NCBI GenBank assembly: GCA_018398815.1
Contig: CM031595.1
Coordinates: forward strand, 133,991,386 to 134,055,385
Source: Conus ventricosus
Lineage: Eukaryota > Mollusca > Gastropoda > Neogastropoda > Conidae
Length of the DNA stretch: 64,000 nt
Direction: 5' to 3'
Positions 19,700 through 30,618 of the stretch are shown here, one piece after another; the stretch's first letter is position 1; every line of letters begins with the position of its first letter. The position numbers and the translations under genes were made by a program. Below the pieces are notes generated by a model that saw only the letters and a list, made by a program, of their open reading frames with translations, did not search any database and had not been told where the DNA came from.

Positions 19700-21800
19700 T
19701 ATTTGTAGGAAGGTTAAGCCTTATGAAGTTCACTTTTGTTCCTCCTTGACCAGATCCAGCTTGAACACCTCTCTTTTTGGAGTCTTCTTCTTTTCTCATC
19801 TCCTGAATCATCATGCCTCTTTTGGCTTTTCCTTTGGCCTTTGACCACCATTCAGTTTTGGTCAACCCCAGTCCTTGTCTGTTGGTCTGTGTGTGTCCTG
19901 TTATTTCTCTGATCTTGAGACTTTCTTTTGCAGAATCCATGCCTCTTGAACTTTCCATTTTCTGCCTGTCTTCAGCTGGGGCTTGACTGCTTCTACCACC
20001 CTGTCTCCTGAGTCCTCCAGCATGCTTTGAAGTCTGATCTTCCCTGCTTTGTATTCCTCCAGGATGGATTTCAGTGGTAGTTTCAGCTTTGCTTGGCGAC
20101 AGTACAGCGCTATGTCAGTGAGACAGGGTGGGACACCAAGCCATTTATTTGTGAACTTGTTGATTTTGGCTTCCATTGCCTCCACTATGCTGGTGCAGAT
20201 GTCGTATATCATCAGAGGCCATAGGAGCTTTGGTATCAGCATGAACTGCAGACACCAGACCTTGTATTTGCCAGGGAGCCCACACTGGTCAATGGTCTCC
20301 AAGCCTCCTTCCGACAGCTGTTTGGTTTCTTTTGCTCTTTGTGAGTCTTTCAGCGTATCATCATACCATCTTCCAAGGCTGTTGACTGGCTCTTCTGTGA
20401 CTGTTGGAATGGCCTGGTTGGCAACACTGAAGACCACAGATTTGGCCACTTTACCTTTCCTCAGTGAGAGACTCCGTGATTTCTTTGGCTTGAACTTCAT
20501 TCTGGATGAGGAATCTATATCGTCCAGCCTCTCCAGCACATGATGTGTCTCGTCTTCTCCGGATGAAATCACAGTAGTGTCATCCATGAAGGCCTTGAGA
20601 GGGGGCATCTTGTATCCATCGCCAAGGTCTGTTTGTCTTGCGTTGCTTGTTGCTGCTTTCAAGATGACTTCCATTGCCAACACGAACAGTATTGGGGAAA
20701 TTGCGCAGCCATTGCAATGCCCACTTCCATGTTGATCCAATATGTTGTGTACTCCTTGGTAGAGAACCGCATTGAGAAGCCATTGAAGTACTTCTTGAGC
20801 ATGTCGCGGATGTTCTTTGGCACATGGTACATCTCAAGAGCCAACTGTATCATCTCATGGGGTACAGATCCATATGCGTTTGCCAGATCAAGCCACACTA
20901 CGTCCAGGTCTCTTTTTTTCTGTTTTTGCTCTTTGGATTGTGTTCCAGATCATTGTGGCATATTCTACACAGCCAGCAATGCCTGGGATGCCACCTTTCT
21001 GGACTGACACATCCAAGTACTTGTTTTCCATGAGGTACTTGGTCAGCCTTGCTGCCATGACGGGAAGAAGATTTTCCCTTCGACGTTCAGTAGTGATATT
21101 GGCCTGAACTGGCTGATGTCACTTGAGTTTCGCTCTTTGGGGATGTACACACCATCTGGCATCATCCACTGGCCGCTGATCTGGTTTCTCCAAGCTGATC
21201 GCAGCAGCCTGTGGAGCCACTCCAGCTTCTTGGGAGATTTCTTGTAGTCGTACAGCTGGTAAGGTATTCCGTTTGGCCCTGGTGATGATTTGGCTCTGGC
21301 TTTGTCGACCGCCTTCTTGATTTCTTTTTGACGCTGATCTTGTCCATCTCTTCTTGGCGTCTGGATTTCTTTGGAGGTGTTTTCTCTTTGGGTAGTTTTG
21401 CTCCATAGGCGTCTCTACATGCGGCATACACAGTGTCCCCATATGTGGCTAGTTTGTGTTCCAGGGTGCTTTTCCTGTCAGTGCATCGAGTCTTTGGACG
21501 ATTTTTGCAGTTTCTCCCAATCTTCAGTTTCGTTCGCTCATGGCAGGTTGACTTTCAGGTGCCTGGCATCGAGGGCCTGTGCAAATTCCTCATCCGAATC
21601 AACAGCGTGGATGTCCTTGGCACTGTGGTTTAAATCCTGGCCTTGGTCTTCCGACATCTTATCTGCTGATGCAGTGCGCTGCTGCTCATTCAGATGAGTT
21701 ATCACACATCCCATCTTTGTTCTGTGGATCTTCATGCCACAGGTGGTAGTGAAATGCTTTCCACAGACACATGGATATTCCATTTGGTCCATGTTCATAG
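19700..21800 (-). pseudogene. Zinc-finger plus RT LINE (R2/NeSL/Hero-like), damaged and 3'-truncated
   Basis: The minus strand begins near 21798 with a C2H2-like finger (CVCGKHFTTTCGMKIHRTKMGC with flanks), then a lysine-rich linker, then RT segments: WLDLANAYGSVPHEMI (about 20850-20897), GCAISPILFVLAMEVILKA and the catalytic FMDDTTV (about 20570-20590). After that come GKYKVWCLQFMLIPKLLWP and TNKWLGVPPCLTD. N-terminal zinc fingers plus this RT type suggest the restriction-like-endonuclease LINEs, but the endonuclease itself is absent: similarity stops at about 19710, where the SINE lies. Loss of the 3' rather than the 5' end is unusual for a LINE. Several frameshifts and an RT gap around 21000 are present. 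Confidence 0.75.
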
Positions 21801-22127
21801 TCCGTTTGGGATTTGCGGTTGTGATTGGTTGAGCACCAATGGATTCATCATTCTCTCCCCCTTTCGGTGAATCCTGGGAGCATCTTTTACTCTATACTTA
21901 CTTTCGCTTTACTCTATACTTACCTTCATAAAATATCCTTCTGTCACTCAGGCCTGAGAGATGCAGATACCTGCAGTGCTTGTCAGTTTTGAGCAACACT
22001 GTCATAGACATATTCAGTGAATGGGACAAAACTCGACTGTGTGGCTCCAGTCTCCCCAACTGAGCCCATAAGAAAACTCAGCTCATGTTAGGATTTTATT
22101 GGGGAAAAAAGAAAATCTCAAAAATAA

Positions 22128-22208
22128 GTGGCTCTAATGGGATTTGAAGCCATGATCTCAGCTCAGAATCTGTAGCGCGAACTATTCCACCACAGCAGCT
22201 GGTTCAAA
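22128..22208 (-). other. tRNA-like / SINE relic
   Basis: On the minus strand, TGGTGGAATAG resembles an A box, and GGCTTCAAATCCC about 35 bp later resembles a B box. The cloverleaf is not convincing and no tail is visible. This may be an old SINE or tRNA pseudogene. Confidence 0.4.
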
Positions 22209-22871
22209 CATTAATTATTGGTAGAAACATTAAGACAATTTTAATTCAAGTCTGCATGTGTAATAAAGCTCTGGATCAAATCTCTTGTTTTCTCTCTACC
22301 CCACACGCTGCCCTCTGTTTCTCTAAAAATGAATCATAGGTAAATAAATATGAAATTAGGGTTATGCTATTTTCAACACATGCTGGTCTTCAGACATAAT
22401 CAGTCTTTTACTTGACCAAGTTTAAGGTGAACTAACTTGTAAAATTATTTGTAGAATATTTTCAGAAATACTAATGAAAGATGCAACATATTTAAATATA
22501 GGGGGATGGGGGGGGGGGGGGGGGGGGCGATATATTTCACTCATTAACAACGCATCATAGTGTTCATGAAACTACACCTTTGGTGTAACTGTGAAAAGGG
22601 TTTGTGACTGCAAATGAGTTTCATTTTTGTAACATTATGTTCAAAATTTAATGATTGTTGGCCGAAGCTTATTTAAAACAAACAGACAAACAAAGAACCA
22701 CCAAAATCTGTGTTTTGTTTGAATGGTTTTCCTTTTTGCAACCTTTCAAAGAAGGGAAGATTGTATATTGTTAGTGTCAAATAAGGACAGATTTATAAAA
22801 ATTGAAAACTTATTGTGATTATCTGGGGACTATATATCAAATCACAAATCATTTATGTTTATTGTTATATC

Positions 22872-22882
22872 AACTACTAATT
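22872..22882 (+). repeat. Target-site duplication AACTACTAATT, left of copy 2
   Basis: Repeated exactly at 43411-43421, directly after the TTATC tail of copy 2's displaced 3' end. It shows that 22883-28550 and 43132-43410 are one element. Confidence 0.93.
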
Positions 22883-23595
22883 CCCTCCGGGGGGTTGCGA
22901 CCTTGTCGTGGTCGGAGGGTTTGCGTGGTCCAGTGATCCCTTAGGCTTTGCTGGCGGGGGCATCAATACTTGGAGATAGGCTGTTTTTTTCACACTGCTT
23001 CTAGGCCTGAGAGGTGCAGATGCTGTTTGGTCATAAGCGTTACGTGGTAAGGAGTTGATGCCCCTGGTAGGGCTTCCATGTCAGATTAGGCTAAGGGTGA
23101 GGTTCCTGACTAAGAGTAACCCGCCTTTCTCCTTTTCTTGTTTTCTGCCTCCCTTATTTGGCCCTTTTCTTCTTCGTCTCCCCTTCAAGTCTTCTTTTCC
23201 ACACTCCTTTTCTCTCTGTGGTCTCCTTAAGATCCGCCGCGTTTGCCGTGCGGTGCGACCTGTGTCGGAGGGGAATGAGATCCTGGTGATGAGAGGGCCA
23301 GCGCTCTCAACACATCACTTTGGCTCGGACCTCTCCTAGACAGGGAGTACACTTTGGCCCGGGTGTACTAATCGGCTCCCCTTCTTGGGGTTGGGTCAAG
23401 ACGGGCAGTTCCCCAGATGGCCAAGTAAACCCCTGCAGTGCTCAGCTCTCTGTTCCGGGAGTTGAGCATGATCAGGGGGATAGGGTTGGTTGCTTCTGCT
23501 TGTCGTATGTCTCTCCCGAAGCCTGGAAGGGGTCAAGACATTGGTTCTTGGCCCTGGCCCTTAGTTGGACTCCAGGTGGGGTGGGTAAGGGAGGG

Positions 23596-24913
23596 ATGAA
23601 ATATACTAAAATACACATGGCTTTTTCAAACACATCCCCCCAAAAAAGAGGAAGGCAGCATCCCCTATTTCAGGGGATTTCGATTCTGACAGCGATTCGG
23701 ATATGGAGATACGACAGAAGACAGGTTTCTGGGCTTCCTGGCTCGTTATGGAAGGAACGGAGCAAGAAAGACCCCTTTCAGCTTGAGCCATTTGCTATCC
23801 AAAGGGCTTTCAAGGTATAGCAGGTGACCCTCGGTCCATCAAGAGGTTGAGGAATGGTTCATTTCTTATTTCAATGCAAGTCACACAAACAATCTGAACA
23901 GCTGCTGATAAGCAACTAAACTAGTGGACAGGGAGTTAGGGGTAACTCCCCACAAACAGTTAAATTCATCTAAAGGCGTGATTCGCTGCCGGGATTTATC
24001 AGGAGTCTCAGAGGCAGAAATCAAAACGGAGCTGGCATTCCCAGGGTGTTTGTGACGGAGGTGCGCAGGGTGACTGTCAAGAAGGGTGCAGAAAGAGTGG
24101 CCACCAACACCTCTTTCTGACATTCTGCAACCCTGTGCTGCCTCCGGTCATCAAAGTCGGCTACCTGATTGTCCGGGTTCAGTTGTACGTTCCGTCCCCG
24201 TTGAGGTGCTTCGATGCCAGAAGTTTGGCCATGTCAGAGACCGTTGTTCTGGGCAGGAGGTGTGTGGTATTTGCTGCAAGGCAACCATGATGGGCCGTGT
24301 AAGATCCGGCACATTGTGCAAACTGCGGTGGCGACCATCCCTCCTCTTCACGGAATTGTCCTCTGTGGATTCAGGAATCTGCAATACAAAGGGTTAAGAC
24401 AGAAAAGAAGATCTCCTTTTTTGAAGCCGCAAGCAGGTTGTGGGCAGTCAGTCGCCGACAGCTTCTTCGTATGCTTCGGCCGTAAAGAAAGTTCCAACAG
24501 TTCCAACTCGGTCAGTCTGCTGTCAGACTGATAACTTTACGTTTTCGAAGACATTGCAAGGAAAAACTGTCAGCTCTGGTGGAAGCAGGTCACCACCTTC
24601 CAAACCAAAGTGACTGCCCCTGGTGGAGGCAAAAATCCGCCACCCTCAGACTGCCCAGCAGTCTACAAACATCTGCTGCTGGGCAGATTAAAAAACCAGC
24701 ACCCCTCCCTCGAATCCTCTGTCCAGTGCCCGTGCGGGCAAGGGAGTTCAACCTAGTGTGGAGATGGTGGAGTTGAGGAAAAAACCTCCACGTCCCCAAA
24801 CCCAGACCTACTTCACTGTTGGCAAGTCTGCCAGCAGGTCTGCAGATAGTCCAGTGAAATTAAGCAACAAATTTACAGCTTTAGCAGCAGATGTTGAGGA
24901 GGAGATGACCTGA
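23596..24913 (+). pseudogene. ORF1 (CCHC gag-like) of copy 2
   Basis: Opens at ATG 23596 (MKYTKIHMAFS), equivalent to 4489 in copy 1 although the first codons differ. Gag-like blocks and the CCHC cluster (CQKFGHVRDRCSGQEVC region, about 24200-24330) are recognisable but divided over at least four frames by indels. The C-terminal EEEMT and TGA (24911-24913) are conserved. The frame is not translatable as one protein. Confidence 0.85.
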
Positions 24914-24939
24914 TCTCTCTCCTTTTTGCCCTCTGCACC

Positions 24940-27900
24940 ATGGATTAATACAATATTCCATTTGGAATATACCGTGGTCTAAATTCAACTTCGAGGAGCT
25001 GCAGCTTCTGTGTCAGTCTCTAAAACCTTCTGTCGTGGCTCTTCAAGATAACTCAAATTCAAAGCCAGAAGACCTTTACTCTTTCTGGCTTTATATTCTT
25101 TCGAAACCTGCACAACCATCCACGTTGGGACTGTCGGGCGGTGTTGCCCTTCTCCTACACAAAACTTTGTTGTATAGTCTGTCACTCTGTCTACCTCCCT
25201 TTCAGGCTGTAGCTGCGAGAGTCACTTCCACAGACGTGACAATCTGTTCTCTTTATCTCTCACCTTCTGTCCCGGTTTGTCGTCAGGACCTTGTCAGTCT
25301 GATAGAAGAACTCCCTCGACCTTTTTTGCTGTTGGGTGACTTTAACGGTCACAATCCTCTTTGGGGTAGTGCCGGTACGTCACCCAGAGGTCTGCTAATT
25401 GAGGATGTCCTTTCAGACTTGGATTTGTGTTGTCTGAATGACGGATCTGCAACTTATCTCCACTCTTCCTCAGGTTCACTTTCGTGTTTAGATTTGTCGG
25501 TTTGTGACCCCTCGCTGGTCCTGGACTATGAGTGGTCTGTCATGACTGATCTGCACAGAAGTGACCATTTCCCTGTCCTTCTACAACCTGTAATAACTGA
25601 ACACATCTCTGTCTCTCAGCATCTAAATTATAAGAAAGCAAACTGGGATCTATTTGCAGCCATGTTTCTAAGGAGTTCCAGGACACTGATTTTTTTCAGA
25701 GTCCGGATCCAGCTGAATCACTGACTAACACTATGATCAATGTGCTAAAGCCTGTATTCCAGTGTCTTCCGATAAACTTCAAATGCCTAAAACACCCTGG
25801 TTCGATTCAGAATGCCAACAAATTTCCAAAGTTAGAAAACGGGCTCAGGTCAGGTATACCAACGACCTTCGGGTCCCAACGCTCGAGCCCATCAAAAACT
25901 CCGTGCTAAATCATGACACACTTTTAAAATCAGTAAACGTCGGTCCTGGAGAAGCTTCTGCTCCAGGCTGACATCAAAAACTTCCAAGAAAAAAGTGTGG
26001 AACATCATTAAGAAATCAAAGGGAAGAACACCTGTCCCACTGTGAACCATCTAAGTTTTCGGATTCTTTAATAACAGAGAAGAAAGCAGTTGCTAATCTG
26101 CTTGCTTCAACATTGAAAAGAATTCCTCCTCTTCTAATAAATCAGTCACTTTTGTCAAAAACAAAGCCCTAAAGAAAAATCACCCTGCAACTTTTCATCG
26201 ACAACATGGAAGACTACAATCTTCCTTTCACATTAAACGAGCTGAAATCTGCCTTACTCTCTTGCAGCGATTCCTCTCCAGGTATAGATGACATTCATTA
26301 TCAACTATTTGAAACATCTTCCGCAAGAAGGTCTGAACATCCTGTTACAGGTATACAACCACGTGTGGACTACAGGTTGCTTTCCACCCTCTTGGCGGAA
26401 AGCCCTCATTATTCCATCCCCAAACCTGGAAAAGATCTTTCTAATCCATCTAACTACCGTCCCATAGCTTTGACCAGCTGTGTCTGTAAATTGATGGAAA
26501 AAATGGTCAATGCTAGGCTCATGTGGAAACTTGAAACCGATGGCCTTTTGGCGAAAGAAACAGTGTGGTTTCCGCAAACATCGTAGTACAGTTGACCATT
26601 TGATTCGTCTGGAATCTACATTAGGAACGCTTTTTTAAACAGGACAGCATGCAGTGGCAATTTTCTTCGACTTGGAGAAGGCCTACGATACCACCTGGGG
26701 AAATCGGGGATACTTCATGATCTCACGATTGGGTTTTCGAGGTCATCTTCCGCTTTTTATTCAAAATTTTTTGGCAGAACGACAGTTTCAGGTCCGGGTT
26801 GGCACCACTCTCTCTGTGTCCCGAGCAGGGAGTTGGGTGTTCCACAGGGGAGCATACTGTCTCCTGCCCTCTTTAGTATTAAAATCAACAACATTGTGAA
26901 TCAGTTCAGCAGGGTTCAGACTGCTCATTGTTTGTGGATGATTTTGCTGTCTACGCAACTGGAAGCCTGTACCCGAGTGTCCAGCGCAGGCTCCAGCTTT
27001 GCGTAGATAAAATCCATCGATGGGCGGATGAAAACGGTTTCACCTTTTCTCCAACAAAGGCGCAATGTATTCACTTCCATAATTTCCGCCAGTTTTTCCC
27101 AGATCTGAACTTCAAGTAGGGAAATCTCCCATTCCAGCTGTTAAAGAGGCCAAATTTCTGGGAGTTATTTTTGACCAGAAACTTAACTTTCTCAGCCATA
27201 TTAAAACCTCAAAACTGCTTGCCAGAAAGCACTGAATATTCTGCGGGTCGTAGCGCACACCGACTGGGGCGCTGATAAGAAAACTTTGTTGCACCTCTAC
27301 AGAGCCCTGGTCCGTTCAAAACTGGACTACGGTTGTGCTGTCTACGGCTCCGCAAGATCATCTTACCTCAAACTCTTGGACCCTATCCACCATCAAGGGC
27401 TTCGTCTCTGTCTTGGAGCGTTCCGCACCACCCTGTGTACAGCCTGTACGCAGAGGGCGGGCGAACCTTCATTGTCCAACCGCAGGCTGAAACTGTCTTT
27501 AAATTATTATATCCGACTGTTCTCAGAACCGCAGAATCCTGCCTATGACTGTGTCTTTGACCCTACCGTTCCAAAGTAAGTTTGAAAACAACCCTAAATG
27601 TATTCCGCCGTTTGGGCTTCGTATGCAGCCTCACGTGCGGAATGCAGGTCTAAACCTGGGAGTAGTTTCCGATTTTTCCAAGTTTCCGGATCAACCTCCG
27701 TGGACCTTTTTCACACCAGAGATTCGTTTCGATCTTGCAGCTTTTCGCAAAGAGTCTACCAGCTCTCTGGCGTACAAGGCATTGTATGCTGACCTCTGTT
27801 CGAATTCCCATCCTATCAAAAAGTTTTCACTGACGGTTCCAAGTCTGAGGATGGAGTGGCCTGTGCAGCCTACTGCCCTGGGGCTCCTTCTCAGATACTG

Positions 27901-28550
27901 TTGGAACATATCCATTTCGATGCTTCTGTCTATTCTGCTGAACTTACTGCTCTGGTACTGGCTTTGAAGATAATCTCACATTCTTCAAAGAGGGACTTTC
28001 TGGTTCTGTCGGATTCGCTGTCAGCTTTGGAAGCCATAGCTGGCCGCAACCTTCAGCATCCAGAACTTTTGCATTTCTTTGAACTTTTTAGCAAGTTGAA
28101 AGCGGACGGTTACAACATTACTCTTGCTTGGGTTCCTGGTCATGTTGGCATTGGCGGGAACGAAATGGTTGATCGTTTAGCCAAGAACGCCACAAGAGAG
28201 AAAACTGTCCAACATTTATATTCCCTGTTCAGATGTGAAACCCAAATTAACGATTATGTGAGAGACCTTGGCAGGAGGATTGGAAACACAGACGAGTAAC
28301 AAACTCTTTCAGATCCGTCCAAACCTTAAGGACTTCCTCCCATCCACGTCGGGGGGTCGTAAAGAGGGAAACGGTTCTGTGCCGGCTGCACACCGGCCAT
28401 TCGTATTTTACCCATGCTTACCTTTTAAAGAGTGAAGAAGCTCCGTGGTGCATTCCATGTCATGCGCCACTCACATGAAACATGTTCTTTTAGAGTGTGG
28501 GACTTGCACGATGTGAGACACAAACATTTTACAGCGGAGTCCATGAAGAT
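24940..28550 (+). pseudogene. ORF2 (EN-RT-RNase H) of copy 2, cut by the nested composite
   Basis: The ATG at 24940 is followed by an inserted T that creates an immediate stop (ATG GAT TAA), compared with copies 1 and 3. Endonuclease (LLGDFNGHNPLWG near 25330, SDHFPVLLQP near 25560), RT (PSNYRPIAL, FFDLEKAYDTTW near 26660, FVDDFAVYATGS near 26928) and RNase H (LAWVPGHVGIGGNEMVDRLA near 28120) are all present in shifted frames. Coding is interrupted within the final 25 codons at 28550 and resumes at 43132, ending at TAA 43202-43204. Confidence 0.87.
28540..28550 (+). repeat. Target-site duplication TCCATGAAGAT, left of the nested composite
   Basis: Recurs exactly at 43121-43131. The uninterrupted family sequence at this place (copy 1, about 14361) has it once, so the pair marks an insertion boundary on both sides of 28551-43120. 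Confidence 0.93.
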
Positions 28551-29268
28551 CCCTCCGGGGGGTTGCGACCTTGTCGTGGTCGGAGGGTTTGCGTGGTCAG
28601 TGATCCTTAGGCTTTGCTGGCGGGGGGCATAAATTTACTTGGAGATAGGCTGTTTTTTCACACGCTTCTAGGCCTGAGAGGTGCAGATGCTGTTGGCCTA
28701 AGCGTTAACGTGGTAAGGAGTTGATGCCCTGGTAGGGTTTCCCCATGTCAGATAGGCTAAGGGTGAGGATCCTGACTAAGAGTAACCCGCCTTTCTCCTT
28801 TTCTTGTTTTCTGCCTCCCTTATTTGGCCCTTTTCTATCTTCGTCTCCCCTTCAAGTCTTCTTTTCCACACTCCTTTTCTCTCTGTGGTCTCCTTAAGAT
28901 CCGCCGCGTTTGCCGTGCGGTGCGACCTGTGTCGGAGGGGAATGAGATCCTGGTGATTGAGAGGGCCAGCGCTCTCAACACATCACTTTGGCTCGGACCT
29001 CTCCTAGACAGGGAGTACACTTTGGCCCGGGTGTACTAATCGGCTCCCCTTCTTGGGGTTGGGTCAAGACGGGCAGTTCCCCAGCTGGCCAAGTAAACCC
29101 CTGCAGTGCTCAGCTCTCTGTTCCCGGGAGTTGAGCATGATCAGGGGGGATTAGGGTTGGTTGCTTCTGCTTGTCGTATGTCTCTCCCGAAGCCTGGAAG
29201 GGGTCAAGACATTGGTTTCTTGGCCCTGGCCCCTTAGTTGGACTCCAAGGTGGGTGGGTAAGGGAGGG

Positions 29269-30592
29269 ATGAAATATACTAAAATACACATGGCTTTTTC
29301 AAAACACATCCCCCCAAAAAAGGGGAAGGCAGCATCCCCTATTTCAGGGATTTCGATTCTGACAGCGATTCGGATATGGAGATACGACAGAAGACAGGTT
29401 TCTGGGCTTCCTGGCTCGTTATGGAAGGAACGGAGCAAGAAAGACCCCTTTCAGCTTTGAGCCCATTTGCTATCCAAAAGGGCTTTCAAGTTTTAGCAGG
29501 TGACCCTCGGTCCATCAGAGGTTGAGGAATGGTTCATTTCTTATTCAATGCAAGTCACAAAACAATCTGAACAGCTGCAGAAGGCAAAAAAGCTTGTGGA
29601 TAGGGAGATCAGGGTGGACTCCCCATAAGCAATTAAATTCATCCAAAGGTGTGATTAGATGCAGAGATCTGGCGGGTGTTTCAGAGGCGGAAATAAAAAC
29701 GGAGCTGGCGCCCCAGGGTGTGACGGAGGTGCGCAGGGTGACGGTAAAAAAAGGGTTCAGAGAGAGTGGCCACCAACACCTCTTTCTGACCTTCTGCAAC
29801 CTGTGCTGCCTCCGGTCATCAGGTTGGTTACCTAAAATGTTCATGTTCAGCTCTATGTGCCGTCCCCATTGAGGTGCTTCAGGTGCCAGAGGTTTGGCCA
29901 TGTCAGGGACCGCTGTTCTGGGCGGGAGGTGTGTGGTATTTGCTGCAAGGCAACTCATGATGGGCCGTGTCATGATCCGGCACATTGTGCTAACTGCGGT
30001 GGCGACCATCCCTCCTCTTCCCGAAACTGTCCCCTTTGGATTCAAGAATCTGCTATACAACGAGTTTAAAACGGAAAAAAGAAGATCTCATTTTTTGAAG
30101 CCCGGAAACAGGTTGTGGGCAGTCAGACGCCGACAGCTTCTTCCTATGCTTCGGCTGTCAAGAAAGCTCCATAGTTCCTACTCGGTCAGTCTGCTGCCAG
30201 ACTGACGAATTCATGTTTTCGAAGACATTGCAAGTAAGATCTGTCAGTTCTGGTGGTAGCAAGTCCACCACCTTCCAAACCAAAGTGACTGCCCCTGGTG
30301 GAGGCAAAAAATCCGCCACCCCTCAGACTGCCCAGCAGTCTACAACATCTGCTGCTGGGCGATTAAAAAACCAGCACCCCTACCTCGAACTCCTCTGTCC
30401 AGTGCCCGTGCGGGCAAGGGAGTTCAACCTAGTGTGGAGATGGTGGAGTTGAGGAAGAAACCTCCACCGTCTCCCAAACCCAGACCTACTTCACCTGTTG
30501 GCAAGTCCGCCAGCAGGTCTGCAGATAGTCCAGTGAAATTAAGCAACAAATTTACAGCTTTAGCAGCAGATGTTGAGGAGGAGATGACCTGA
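29269..30592 (+). pseudogene. ORF1 (CCHC gag-like) of copy 3
   Basis: Begins MKYTKIHMAFSK at 29269. The PPKK-rich basic patch, an FWASWLVMEG block, and the zinc-knuckle cluster (CFRCQRFGHVRDRCSG, CGICCKATHDGPC, CANCGGDHPSSSRNC; about 29875-30035) are clear. Frame changes near 29345, 29600, 29800, 30065 and 30360 split it. It ends with EEEMT and TGA at 30590-30592, 26 bp before ORF2. Confidence 0.88.
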
Positions 30593-30618
30593 TCTCTCTC
30601 CTTTTCGCCCTCTGCACC

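Larger units (their letters stand above)
21801..22882. other. AT-rich DNA before copy 2
   Basis: No gene is supported. It contains a tRNA-like relic (22128-22208), a poly-G run (about 22501-22526), and the left target duplication of copy 2 (AACTACTAATT, 22872-22882). Confidence 0.6.
22883..28550 (+). mobile_element. I/Nimb-like non-LTR retrotransposon, copy 2 (5' segment)
   Basis: Starts CCCTCCGGGGGG after AACTACTAATT. It contains the leader (to 23595), ORF1 and most of ORF2, and stops in the last ORF2 codons at TCCATGAAGAT (28540-28550). The missing 279 bp lie at 43132-43410. Together they make 5947 bp, the family's full length. Many one-base indels relative to copies 1 and 3 break the ORFs. 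Confidence 0.93.
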
